Shown here: positions 17,081 to 24,462 of the stretch, piece by piece | Layout: each line of letters opens with the position of its first letter | Numbering within the stretch: the stretch's first letter is position 1 | From: Rhodospirillum sp047263945 | GTDB taxonomy: Bacteria > Pseudomonadota > Alphaproteobacteria > Rhodospirillales > Rhodospirillaceae | Direction of reading: 5' to 3' | DNA length: 64,000 nt | Assembly (NCBI RefSeq): GCF_047263945.1 | Contig: NZ_JBLAVB010000008.1 | Location: forward strand, 166,386 to 230,385 | Made by a program: the position numbers and the translations under genes | The notes under the pieces: model-generated | The model's input: the letters and a program-made list of their open reading frames with translations, nothing else | Database searches by the model: none | What the model was told of the DNA's origin: nothing

Positions 17081-17781
17081 GCCCGGCCCCCCGCGATGTG
17101 CGTGGTGAGTTTGCCGAGGCCTTCGATCTCCACGGTGACTTCGGACCCTCTGGCGGCGATGGGCGCGCCCAGGGGCACGCCTGTCAACAGCACGTCGCCG
17201 GGGTTCAGGGTCATGAAGTCGGTGATGTCCACCAGCAACTGGGCTACGGACCGCACCATGTCGGAGAGTTTGCGCTCTTGGGCCAGGGCGCCGTCCACCA
17301 GCGTTCTCACCGTCAGGGTCGCTGGATCGCCCATCTCCGCAACCGGAACCAGCTCCGGTCCCAGGGCGCAGGAGCCGTCGAAGCATTTCTCCTTGATGGC
17401 CGGGCGGTAATAGGCGCCGCCGGACGCCATGACGTCTGCGGCCAGGGTGAAACCCGCGAGCGGATCCAGGGCCGTCTCGAGGGACAGGCGGCTGGCCGCC
17501 CGGTCCATGACCAGGGCCAGGGTGCCGCCGATCTCCAGCCCGGTCTCGCCGTTTGGCGGCGTGATCACCGCCCCATCGCCAACAACCGTGTTCCGCGGCT
17601 TGATGTAAAGGACCGGCGCCTGGGGCGGGGCATTATGGGGTGGCTCCGTCAGGGCAGCGCCCATGCGGGTCAGGGAGGCCCTGTCGTTGAGGATGACCCC
17701 ATAGACCGTTCCGCCGAACGGATAGGGGGCATGGGTATAGGGGCGGCGCGAGGCTCCGCGCCCGGTCCCGATCTTGGTCAT
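17077..17781 (-). CDS. hpaG1: HpaG N-terminal-type subunit: isomerase/decarboxylase (FAH fold)
   Basis: A 234-residue FAH-fold protein matching the first half of fused HpaG (5-carboxymethyl-2-oxohex-3-ene-1,7-dioate decarboxylase/isomerase). Seen: VYGVILNDRASL, PVLYIKPRNT, GLEIGGTLALVMDR and LNPGDVLLTGVPLG. It is the promoter-proximal gene of the hpa operon, with the divergent hpaR regulator about 200 bp away and two symmetric operator-like sites between them. No hydroxylase (hpaBC) or permease gene (hpaX) is present in the window. Confidence 0.93.
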   Translation of the reverse strand: MTKIGTGRGASRRPYTHAPYPFGGTVYGVILNDRASLTRMGAALTEPPHNAPPQAPVLYIKPRNTVVGDGAVITPPNGETGLEIGGTLALVMDRAASRLSLETALDPLAGFTLAADVMASGGAYYRPAIKEKCFDGSCALGPELVPVAEMGDPATLTVRTLVDGALAQERKLSDMVRSVAQLLVDITDFMTLNPGDVLLTGVPLGAPIAARGSEVTVEIEGLGKLTTHIAGGRA

Positions 17782-17850
17782 GCGACCTCCCTGGTCTCGC
17801 TGCCTTCCTTTTTGGAAGGGCTGTTTGTTCCTGTGGTCATGATCAAATCA

Positions 17851-17909
17851 TTAACATATTACTGAGTCAAGGGGCGGCACTTGCCCCGTTTCATTTTGTT
17901 AATATGTTA
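17851..17909. promoter_or_regulatory. Pair of candidate HpaR operators
   Basis: The site TTAACATATTA (17851-17861) and its inverted copy TTAATATGTTA (17899-17909) lie in the AT-rich gap between divergent hpaG1 and hpaR. Each is itself nearly palindromic, as expected for a MarR-family dimer. Their placement would let HpaR shut down both directions until the aromatic inducer is present. Confidence 0.65.
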
Positions 17910-17987
17910 TCGTTAGGCGGCGCGGGGTGGTAAACCGGAGGCTGAGCCGCTATACCCGCAAGACACAGCAGGGAGGGATCACTGGCA

Positions 17988-18515
17988 ATGGAGGAGCAAG
18001 AGGAGAGGAGCACCCCGACAGGGGCTATGGGACCGATCGCCTATGGCAACCTGCCCTTGTTGCTGGCGCGCTCTCGAGAAGCGGTAATCTCCCATTTCCG
18101 GCCTTTGCTGAAGCATATTGGCTTGACGGAACAGCAATGGCGGATCATCCGCGTGTTGGCCGACCAGGGCGAAATGGAACAACGCCTGTTGGCCGAGACC
18201 TGCCATATCCTGGGGCCGAGTCTGGCGGGGATCTTGAACCGCATGGAAGAGATGGGCCTGATTGACCGGCGCAAAGTGCCCACGGACCAGCGGCGGGTCA
18301 TGGTTTCGGTCTCTGACAAGTCCCAGGCTTTGGTAAAAGAGATGGCGCCCTTGGTGGAAACCCAATACCGCTATCTGGAAGATGCCATGGGCCGGGAGTT
18401 CATCGAGTCCCTCTTCGCTCATCTGAACCAAATCCTGGCTTTGCGGGACCAACCCATCCGCCATGTGGAGCCCCCAGAGTCCCTCAAGCCGGTCCGGCGG
18501 GACGGCGAGGGCTGA
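17988..18515 (+). CDS. hpaR: Homoprotocatechuate operon repressor, MarR family
   Basis: A 175-residue MarR-type regulator: the helical dimer arm (YGNLPLLLARSREAVISHFRPLL) is followed by the winged helix (GLTEQQWRIIRVLADQGEM ... LGPSLAGILNRMEEMGLIDRRK) and KVPTDQRRVMVSVS in the wing. The start ATG at 17988 has GGGAGG about 12 nt upstream. Divergent position next to hpaG1 and similarity to HpaR of enteric bacteria support the role as 4-hydroxyphenylacetate/homoprotocatechuate-responsive repressor. It ends head-to-tail against the convergent TetR gene with no gap. Confidence 0.93.
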   Translation: MEEQEERSTPTGAMGPIAYGNLPLLLARSREAVISHFRPLLKHIGLTEQQWRIIRVLADQGEMEQRLLAETCHILGPSLAGILNRMEEMGLIDRRKVPTDQRRVMVSVSDKSQALVKEMAPLVETQYRYLEDAMGREFIESLFAHLNQILALRDQPIRHVEPPESLKPVRRDGEG

Positions 18516-19100
18516 TCAGGGGGCGGGTGATTCCGGGGCTTTCAGGATCAGGTCGACAAGGGTCATCGCATCGGCTTTCAGGCGCGCGGAATCGTCATGG
18601 ATGCGCTCCATAACGGCGAGGCCCCGGGTATGGGTGACGACAAGTCTGGCCGCCGCACCAACGGGGAGGCGCAGGTGGATCTGCTCCGACTCAAGGCGTT
18701 CGACGAGGCAGGTCTCCAGTCCAGTCAAGAGGGTCTGTAAAGCCTGTCGAATTTTCGGATCGCGCGCCGCTTCATCGGTCGCCGTCTTGGTTGTCAGGCA
18801 TCCCCTGCCATTCTGCCGAATCGTCTCGATGGTGAAGTCGAAAAAGGCGGCCAGCGCCGCGCGTGGGTCCGGGGCGGCCAGGGTGGCGCGAACCCTCGAA
18901 AGATACCGGTCATGGAGCGCCAGGTAAGCGCGGAGAAACAGCGCCTCCTTGCTGCCGTAGGCGTTGTAGAGTGATCCCCTTTGCACCCCGGTCACGGCTG
19001 CGAGTTCCTGCATCGACGTGGCAGAGAAGCCCTTTTTCCAAAACAGCTCCAATGCGTCGCCCAGCAGCCGATCCTCGTTGAATTGCCTGACACCGACCAT
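18516..19100 (-). CDS. TetR/AcrR-family transcriptional regulator
   Basis: A regulator of about 194 residues with an N-terminal TetR helix-turn-helix (DALELFWKKGFSATSMQELAAVTGVQRGSLYNAYGSKEALF) and a helical ligand domain. Sequence features such as NGRGCLTTKTATDEAARD resemble the subgroup that controls glutathione S-transferase or oxidoreductase genes. The start could also be ATG 19121 after a run of nine C residues; 19100 (MVGVRQF) better fits the family. It is divergent from a GST gene, with three stacked palindromic operators between them. Confidence 0.9.
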   Translation of the reverse strand: MVGVRQFNEDRLLGDALELFWKKGFSATSMQELAAVTGVQRGSLYNAYGSKEALFLRAYLALHDRYLSRVRATLAAPDPRAALAAFFDFTIETIRQNGRGCLTTKTATDEAARDPKIRQALQTLLTGLETCLVERLESEQIHLRLPVGAAARLVVTHTRGLAVMERIHDDSARLKADAMTLVDLILKAPESPAP

Positions 19101-19148
19101 CGGCGACGTCCCCCCCCCCAATTGAGCGCCCCCTTGATGTAATCGGTC

Positions 19149-19200
19149 TTGACAGCTGCGTCAAATTTGACACTAGTGTCAATCTTGACGCAGGTGTCAA
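19149..19200. promoter_or_regulatory. Three tandem TetR operators, 18-bp spacing
   Basis: Three copies of TTGAC-N6-GTCAA occur at 19149-19164, 19167-19182 (the perfect palindrome TTGACACTAGTGTCAA) and 19185-19200. Centres are exactly 18 bp apart. They lie in the gap between the divergent TetR and GST genes and are very likely the regulator's binding sites, allowing cooperative or multi-dimer binding. Confidence 0.8.
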
Positions 19201-19275
19201 AGATTATCCCTGGATACCTACACATTGCCCTGCCGTCACCACAGCCCATCAGCCTCTCTTCGAGAAGGACATCCC

Positions 19276-19980
19276 ATGATCCGCTTCTATTTCCACCCCA
19301 CGCCCAATCCGGCCAAGATCGCCCTGTTGCTGGAGGAAACAGGTCTGCCCTACGAGTTGGTTCCGGTCGATATCAGCAAGGGTGAGCAGCATGCTGCGGC
19401 GTTCCGGGCGATCAATCCAAACGGCAAGGTTCCGGCTATCGTGGACACCGAGGGTCCCGATGGGGGGGAGGCGCGGGTTTTCGATTCAACGGCGATCCTG
19501 ATGTATCTGGCGGAAAAGGTTGGCGCTTTCCAGGGGCGTCCGGAAGACCGCCCGGAGCTGCTGTCCTGGCTTCTGTTCATCGCTTCGGGTCTGGGACCGT
19601 TTTCCGGACAGGCTGTGCATTTTCAATATGCAGCGCCAGAGGGGCTCGACTACGCGTCCAACCGCTACCGTAGGGAAGTCGAACGCCATTATGCCGTTTT
19701 GGACGACCACTTGGCCGGGCGGACCTTTGTTGTCGGGGATCGCTTTACAATCGCCGACATCTCGGCCTGGGGATGGATTGACCGGGCGGCCCGGGTCATG
19801 AAGGGGGAAGAGGATCCCCTTGCGTCCTTCCCGAACTTGGCGCGGTTCATGGACACCATCAATGCCCGTCCCACTGTGGCCCGCGCTCGCGCTTTCGGAG
19901 CTGACCATACGTTCAAAACCGCCGTGGATGAGGAGACCAAGCGCGCCCTGTTTCCGTCAAATTATCCGCAGGAGGTCTGA
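19276..19980 (+). CDS. Glutathione S-transferase family protein
   Basis: A 234-residue GST with an N-terminal thioredoxin-like domain (MIRFYFHPTPNPAKIALLLEE, then NPNGKVPAIVD and FDSTAILMYLAEK for glutathione binding) and an all-helical C-terminal domain from about residue 95 with the N-capping motif DRFTIADISAWGW. It resembles bacterial Nu-class/YfcG-like proteins. It likely conjugates or reduces electrophiles or disulfides; the inducer of the adjacent TetR regulator may be the same compound. The stop codon falls in a degenerate half-palindrome (19977-19996). Confidence 0.92.
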   Translation: MIRFYFHPTPNPAKIALLLEETGLPYELVPVDISKGEQHAAAFRAINPNGKVPAIVDTEGPDGGEARVFDSTAILMYLAEKVGAFQGRPEDRPELLSWLLFIASGLGPFSGQAVHFQYAAPEGLDYASNRYRREVERHYAVLDDHLAGRTFVVGDRFTIADISAWGWIDRAARVMKGEEDPLASFPNLARFMDTINARPTVARARAFGADHTFKTAVDEETKRALFPSNYPQEV

Positions 19981-19982
19981 TT

Positions 19983-20182
19983 TCATCGTGATCTAATGGT
20001 GAAGGGCTGCAGCAGGTCTTTGCGCAGGTGAGGCAGAAGGATGGCAGCCCGCTTGGCGTTCGACCCCAATTGCACCCCCCCCCGCCAATTCCAAAGGCCG
20101 CAGTGAGGAAAGAGCTTGCCGCCGCCGTGCCAAGCAGGGCCAAGGCCAAGGCAAGGGATCGTCCATCGGGCAGCCAATCCAT
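19983..20182 (-). pseudogene. Remnant of a sulfite exporter TauE/SafE (TSUP) gene
   Basis: The start ATG at 20182 opens MDWLPDGRSLALALALLG ... SSFLTAAFGIGGG, the first TSUP repeat. A run of nine G (minus strand) then marks a jump to another frame, which continues VQLGSNAKRAAILLPHLRKD, the next conserved TSUP block. The roughly 20 residues that normally separate them are missing, and the gene stops about 65 codons in. The 3' end runs into TAGATCACGATGA, one arm of a palindrome like that at 2979-3031. So the gene is deleted internally, frameshifted and truncated. Confidence 0.75.
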
Positions 20183-20228
20183 AGCCGACCTCTCGTTTTG
20201 TCCCTTGGGATGCGGGATTTGTGCGCCC

Positions 20229-20290
20229 TAAAGTGCTCCGAGGCCAAATTGGGCCACTTCTCGGCCCAATTTGGCCTCAAAGGCACTCTA
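20229..20290. repeat. Palindromic repeat (aggccaaattgggcc type)
   Basis: A 62-bp palindrome with arms starting taaagtgctccgaggccaa and ending ttggcctcaaaggcactcta. It is the same family as 24342-24405, 41299-41361 and the split copy at 61139-61402. It lies upstream of the TauE/SafE remnant. Confidence 0.85.
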
Positions 20291-20834
20291 CATACCAAGC
20301 GGCGCGGGTTGAAACCCAGGCCGCTTTTCTTGCGTTCAAACGCCAGGCGGGCTGTTACGCGCCATAAGGCGCGGCGGCCACTTGGCCGCTTCCAAGGTGC
20401 GGTGAGGCAAACTCACCGCACCTGGGTATAAGTGGGTATCGGTCAAGGAATTGGAAAAAGGACAAAAAAATCCCCGGTCGGTAATAGGGGGGAACCGACC
20501 GGGGGAATACCCGGAGAGGAAATGCGTCGAGAGAGACTCCCCGGGCAGGGGAATAAGGGGATGAAATCTCGAAGGAAGACCCAAGGTTGGGCCACCAGTC
20601 TTGCGCCTTTAAATGAATCCTTCCCCAAATGGACACATTCTCTGGATCGGCACGCGACGCATCTTCCTTCGACAGGGAAAGACCTATCAGCTTTGTGTGC
20701 GACGCGGTATCGGCACGAATGCTGAGGATCTACGGGGTTAATCGGCTCTTCATCCGTAATAATACGGATGCGCGGCTGACGGAAATCAGGGCATCTGTCA
20801 AAACCAAACCTTCTTGTTTCAGGCGACCCTAACG
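20291..20834. other. Gene-free stretch with a series of strong hairpins
   Basis: There is no credible gene. Four hairpins follow one another: GCGCC-ATAA-GGCGC (20360-20373), GCGGCC-ACTT-GGCCGC (about 20373-20388), a 12-bp stem AGGTGCGGTGAG/CTCACCGCACCT (20395-20423, loop gcaaa) and an 11-bp stem CCCCGGTCGGT/ACCGACCGGGG (20472-20504). The density suggests a structured RNA or a complex terminator. The last 300 bp are plain and should include the promoter of the sensor kinase. Confidence 0.5.
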
Positions 20835-22286
20835 ATGCCTTTCCGAAAAAAAAGCCGGAGCATGACCCTCAAGCAGAAGATGATTTTGCTGGCGATTGTC
20901 CCGCTCGTTCTCTCCATGGCGTCTGTGACCGGCATGATCATCATGAAATCCCGGGCTCTGGTCGATGCCGAGGTCGGCGCTTTGGAGCGCCATGCTTTGA
21001 ACGCGAAGAAGGCAGAGTTAAAGAACTACATGGCGCTCGCTTTGACGGCCATTGACCATATTTACCAAAACGCGGGGCCGGACGACGCGGAGGCCAAGGA
21101 GAAGGTTCGTTCTATCCTGAAGGAACTCCGTTATGGGCAGGACGGATATTTCTTCATCTATGACCGGAATGGGGTCAATATCGTTCACCCCAAACAGGCT
21201 TTCCGGGAGGGAGGACGCTGGCTGGACCTGAAGGACGTCCATGGTGTGCCCGTGGTCAAGCCCATGCTGGACAAGGCCTTGGCCGGGGGAGGCTTCCATC
21301 GCTACACTTGGGAGGTCCCCACCACGGGACAGGTCACCGATAAGATCAGCTATTCGGTCATGCTCGACCGCTGGGGTTGGATGGTCGGTACCGGGATCTA
21401 CATCGACGATGTGTTGCGGGAGAGTGATCGGATCCGCGAGGATGTTTCCGCTAATATCCTGGAGATGGCGGTGGGTATGGCCGTGATTACCTTTGCCGGG
21501 ATCGTCATGGTCTTCGCTTCGGGGGTGGCGGTAAACTTGGGGGAGCGGCGACTGGCCGATCGCAAGCTCAAGGACCTGACCCGACGCATCGTGGAATTTC
21601 AGGAGGAAGAACGGGCCCGTGTCTCCCGCGAGCTGCATGATTCGATCAGTCAGATCCTGGTGTCGGTGAAATATGCTCAGGAACTGGCCATGGATCGGGT
21701 GCGGGAGGGCGCCGACGATGCCTTGGGGCCCTTGGAGAAGGGGCAGGAGGCGCTTCGTCAGGCGATCAGCGAAGTGCGGCGCATCAGCCGTGACCTGCGA
21801 CCCAGTCTGCTGGATGATCTGGGGCTGTCTCAGGCTCTGCAGGCCCTGGCCCGGGAGTTTGGTGAACGCACGGGGCTTCGGATGACGATTCGTGTGGCCG
21901 AGGATCAGGACACCCTGTCACCGGAAGCCCAGACGACCCTCTATCGGGTGGCCCAGGAAGCCTTGACCAATATTGAACGCCATGCCCAGGCCCGGCGGGT
22001 GAGCCTGCACCTGCGCCACGACCGGGAAGGCATGCATTTGCGGATTGAGGACGACGGTCGGGGATTTGACTCCGTGGAGATCAGCGACAGGACCCGGCCG
22101 GGGCAGGGAATCGGCTTGCGCAACATGGCTGAGCGAATGCAGTTCCACGATGGAAGCTTACAAGTGATATCCTCACCAGGCGGAGGGACAAAAGTGAGAG
22201 CCTCCCTGCCGCCGACAAATAGGGTTCTGGACCAGGGCGACATGTCCTTCAACCGGGATGCCCACAGGGAGACGGAAAGAGAATGA
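20835..22286 (+). CDS. Membrane sensor histidine kinase with Cache domain (NarX/DegS-type core)
   Basis: A 483-residue kinase. Transmembrane segment 1 (about residues 17-40) leads to a periplasmic single-Cache domain of the type found in chemoreceptors (LRYGQDGYFFIYDRNG, WGWMVGTGIYIDDV). Segment 2 is near residues 208-230. The cytoplasmic part has a HisKA_3 dimerisation region with the phospho-acceptor His in RVSRELHDSISQIL (about H268) and a HATPase domain (DDGRGFD, GIGLRNMAERM, GGGTKV). The NarL-type response regulator overlaps its stop codon. Small organic acids are typical Cache ligands; the ligand here is unknown. Confidence 0.93.
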   Translation: MPFRKKSRSMTLKQKMILLAIVPLVLSMASVTGMIIMKSRALVDAEVGALERHALNAKKAELKNYMALALTAIDHIYQNAGPDDAEAKEKVRSILKELRYGQDGYFFIYDRNGVNIVHPKQAFREGGRWLDLKDVHGVPVVKPMLDKALAGGGFHRYTWEVPTTGQVTDKISYSVMLDRWGWMVGTGIYIDDVLRESDRIREDVSANILEMAVGMAVITFAGIVMVFASGVAVNLGERRLADRKLKDLTRRIVEFQEEERARVSRELHDSISQILVSVKYAQELAMDRVREGADDALGPLEKGQEALRQAISEVRRISRDLRPSLLDDLGLSQALQALAREFGERTGLRMTIRVAEDQDTLSPEAQTTLYRVAQEALTNIERHAQARRVSLHLRHDREGMHLRIEDDGRGFDSVEISDRTRPGQGIGLRNMAERMQFHDGSLQVISSPGGGTKVRASLPPTNRVLDQGDMSFNRDAHRETERE

Positions 22287-22909
22287 CAATGGCCATACGG
22301 GTTTTGCTCGTGGACGACCATCCTTTGGTGGTCGAAGGGATCCATGCGCGCCTGGAGACGGAATCGGATATCACTGTGGTCGGCGAAGCTTTCGATGGGC
22401 TAGCGGCCCTATCCCTCATCGAAACGGTCCAGGCGGATATCGTGTTGATGGACATCAACATGCCCAAGCTGAATGGTATCGACACCATGGAGCGGATGAG
22501 GAGGGAACACCCAGACCTCAAGGTCCTGGTTCTGTCCATGCATGACAATCGGGAATATATCGCCAACGTCCTGCGGGCCGGGGCGCGGGGCTATGTGTTG
22601 AAGGATGTCCCCTCGCGCGAGATCGTCACGGCGATCCGTGCGGTCCACCGGGGCGGCAGTTACTTCAGCGGCCGGGTGTCAGAACAACTTCTGGACCTGG
22701 ACCGGTCGGACAATGGACCTTTGACCAATCGGGAACAAACCATCCTGCACATGTTGGCCGAAGGGTTGAGTAACAAGGACATCGCCCGGGACCTGGACCT
22801 GTCCGTGCGCACGGTGGAAACCCACCGAACCAACATCAAACGGAAACTGGGAATCGACAGCACCGCAGGCCTGACCCGCTATGCCATGAGCCGCGGTTTG
22901 GTGAAATAG
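22283..22909 (+). CDS. NarL/FixJ-family response regulator
   Basis: A 208-residue regulator with a receiver domain (DDH at 11-13, phospho-acceptor D57 in VLMDINMPKLNG, signature Lys in YVLKDVPS) and a LuxR-type DNA-binding domain (LTNREQTILHMLAEGLSNKDIARDL). Its ATG overlaps the kinase gene's TGA region by four bases, indicating coupled translation and a cognate two-component pair. The target genes are unknown; the small membrane proteins downstream are possible but unproven members of the same unit. Confidence 0.95.
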   Translation: MTMAIRVLLVDDHPLVVEGIHARLETESDITVVGEAFDGLAALSLIETVQADIVLMDINMPKLNGIDTMERMRREHPDLKVLVLSMHDNREYIANVLRAGARGYVLKDVPSREIVTAIRAVHRGGSYFSGRVSEQLLDLDRSDNGPLTNREQTILHMLAEGLSNKDIARDLDLSVRTVETHRTNIKRKLGIDSTAGLTRYAMSRGLVK

Positions 22910-23039
22910 GAGAGAGGGGATCGCGAGGCGTATTTTCAGTCGGTGATCACAGGGCTTTCAATGCGCGGTTTTGCTGTGTTGGTGGCGAATTCCGTTGGTA
23001 TACTCTCCCAAGGCCTCTGCGGTTGTGGGGAAACGCAGT

Positions 23040-23273
23040 ATGAATCGCACAGTATATAACGAAAAAATTAAGCTTTTTGCTGGTTTTATCAATACTATGG
23101 CTGCGGCTTGCTTCTCGATTGGTGTCCTCGCACCCGTTGTCGCGACGACCTTTGATCTTCCGGCGGATGGAAAGGCAGGCGTGGGCGAAATGGTTTTCCG
23201 TGTTGTATATTGGTTCGCGGCATCCACTATACTCCACATCGGTGCATCATCCATTTTGGGGAGGTTGCGATAG
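23040..23273 (+). CDS. Small membrane protein (77 aa), unknown
   Basis: A 77-residue protein with two predicted membrane helices: about residues 10-32 (LFAGFINTMAAACFSIGVLAPVV) and about 50-70 (VFRVVYWFAASTILHIGA). The N-terminal MNRTVYNEKIK is polar. The ATG at 23040 was chosen because upstream residues in the same frame look random. Its stop is two bases before the start of the next small membrane protein, so the two form a pair. I do not recognise a family; lower-GC codon use than its neighbours suggests recent acquisition or relaxed constraint. Confidence 0.6.
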   Translation: MNRTVYNEKIKLFAGFINTMAAACFSIGVLAPVVATTFDLPADGKAGVGEMVFRVVYWFAASTILHIGASSILGRLR

Positions 23274-23275
23274 CG

Positions 23276-23710
23276 ATGGATATGGACGACTTCGCTTTCA
23301 TCCTGTTGCCTTTGGCACTGTGCGTGGTGGGCTTGGGGATTATCGCTTGGGCTCGGTTGTGGCCGGTTCATGAGAAACGGTTGGCTACCAAGTATTCAAA
23401 GACGGAAAATGACGACGCCGCGATGGTCCGTCGTGACGTTGAGGCGATTATCGAACCTGTGTCCCTATTCGCATCGGGGCATCAAGCCAGAACCCATATG
23501 CGGAACGTGCTGAAAAGCGCCGAACTCACCGCACAGGGTGAGTATCCCTTACCCAATCCTTTACCCGAGGAGTTGAGGGAGTCGAGGCGGTTGTTTTTTG
23601 TCAAGGCATTCAATAAGTCCATTGGGGAGCGGGCGCAGCGTCGGAGTTTATGGGTGAAGGGTGCCGCCAAAAAGCAGGGAACAGGAAGAGAATCAATCTC
23701 CGGTCGATAA
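23276..23710 (+). CDS. Small single-pass membrane protein (144 aa), unknown
   Basis: A 144-residue protein with one N-terminal membrane helix (FAFILLPLALCVVGLGIIAWARLW, about residues 6-30) and a basic, probably cytoplasmic tail (RRSLWVKGAAKKQGTGRE). The ATG at 23276 is preceded by GGGGAGG. It is coupled to the 77-residue membrane protein two bases upstream. No known domain was recognised. The pair may work as a small membrane complex, but the sequence gives no functional clue. Confidence 0.6.
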   Translation: MDMDDFAFILLPLALCVVGLGIIAWARLWPVHEKRLATKYSKTENDDAAMVRRDVEAIIEPVSLFASGHQARTHMRNVLKSAELTAQGEYPLPNPLPEELRESRRLFFVKAFNKSIGERAQRRSLWVKGAAKKQGTGRESISGR

Positions 23711-23819
23711 ATCCTTCGGAGAAGGGGAAGACTCTGGCAATCTTCGCCTTTTCGGCTGGGCGATGGAAGGGTAGAGTCCGCTCACTTTTTCCTTCGCCCC
23801 GAAAACGAGATCATCTCCC

Positions 23820-24278
23820 ATGCTCCAGATCAAGTACCTGCCCCATTACGACCGGGAGGCCTTTGGCCCCGTGGGCTATGCCAAGCCGGGCGATGCTGGC
23901 TTCGACCTGAAGGCCGCCCTTGCCGCGCCGGTCACCCTCGCGCCGGGGGATATCACCATTATCCCCGCCGGGATTGCGGTGGCCGTGCCCGAGGGCTTCG
24001 AAATGCAGGTGCGCTCCCGTTCCGGCCTGTCCACCAAGGGGGTGATCGTTGCCAACGCCCCAGGAACGGTGGATTCCGGCTACCGGGGCGAGGTGGGGGT
24101 GATCCTCACCAATATTTCCCGGGAGCCCATGACGATTCAGCCGGGGGACCGGGTCGCCCAGGCGGTCCTCGCCGCGGTTGCCCATATGCCCTTCCATGAG
24201 GTGACCGAGTTGCCTCCGTCGGAGCGGGGGGCTGGAGGCTTTGGGTCGACCGGCGTTTCCGCCACAGTCAAGGCCTGA
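23820..24278 (+). CDS. dut: dUTP diphosphatase
   Basis: A 152-residue trimeric dUTPase that makes dUMP from dUTP. All five motifs are visible: GDAGFDLKA, RSRSGLSTKG, GTVDSGYRGE, GDRVAQAV and the C-terminal P-loop-like ERGAGGFGSTG. Together with ThyX (24463) and Dcd (8919) it supplies thymidylate and keeps uracil out of DNA. A double palindrome occupies the space to thyX. Confidence 0.96.
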   Translation: MLQIKYLPHYDREAFGPVGYAKPGDAGFDLKAALAAPVTLAPGDITIIPAGIAVAVPEGFEMQVRSRSGLSTKGVIVANAPGTVDSGYRGEVGVILTNISREPMTIQPGDRVAQAVLAAVAHMPFHEVTELPPSERGAGGFGSTGVSATVKA

Positions 24279-24279
24279 G

Positions 24280-24405
24280 CTAGAGTGAAACGGGATCAGC
24301 TTGAGTCAAGCTGATCCCGTTTCACTCTAATTATAGAGATCTTAGAGTATCTTCGAGATCAAGTTTGGTCGCAAAGCGACCCAACTTGATCTCGGAATAC
24401 TCTAA
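24280..24405. repeat. Double-palindrome cassette between dut and thyX
   Basis: Palindrome 1 (24281-24329) has near-perfect 24-bp arms starting tagagtgaaacgggatcagc; palindrome 2 (24342-24405) has arms starting ttagagtat...gagatcaag. The linker is attatagagatc. The order palindrome-linker-palindrome matches the cassette that interrupts dgt. The left border is CTAG. Confidence 0.9.
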
Positions 24406-24462
24406 CCCGTTTCGTTGCCCCAAACCGAGCTTAAAAGAGCCGCCGCATAAGGATCCCGCCCC

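Noticed and set aside
19149..19200. Three similar units considered as a small mobile repeat
   Set aside because: Only the 16-bp palindromic cores are shared, their spacing is exact and they lie between divergent TetR and GST genes, so operators explain them better.
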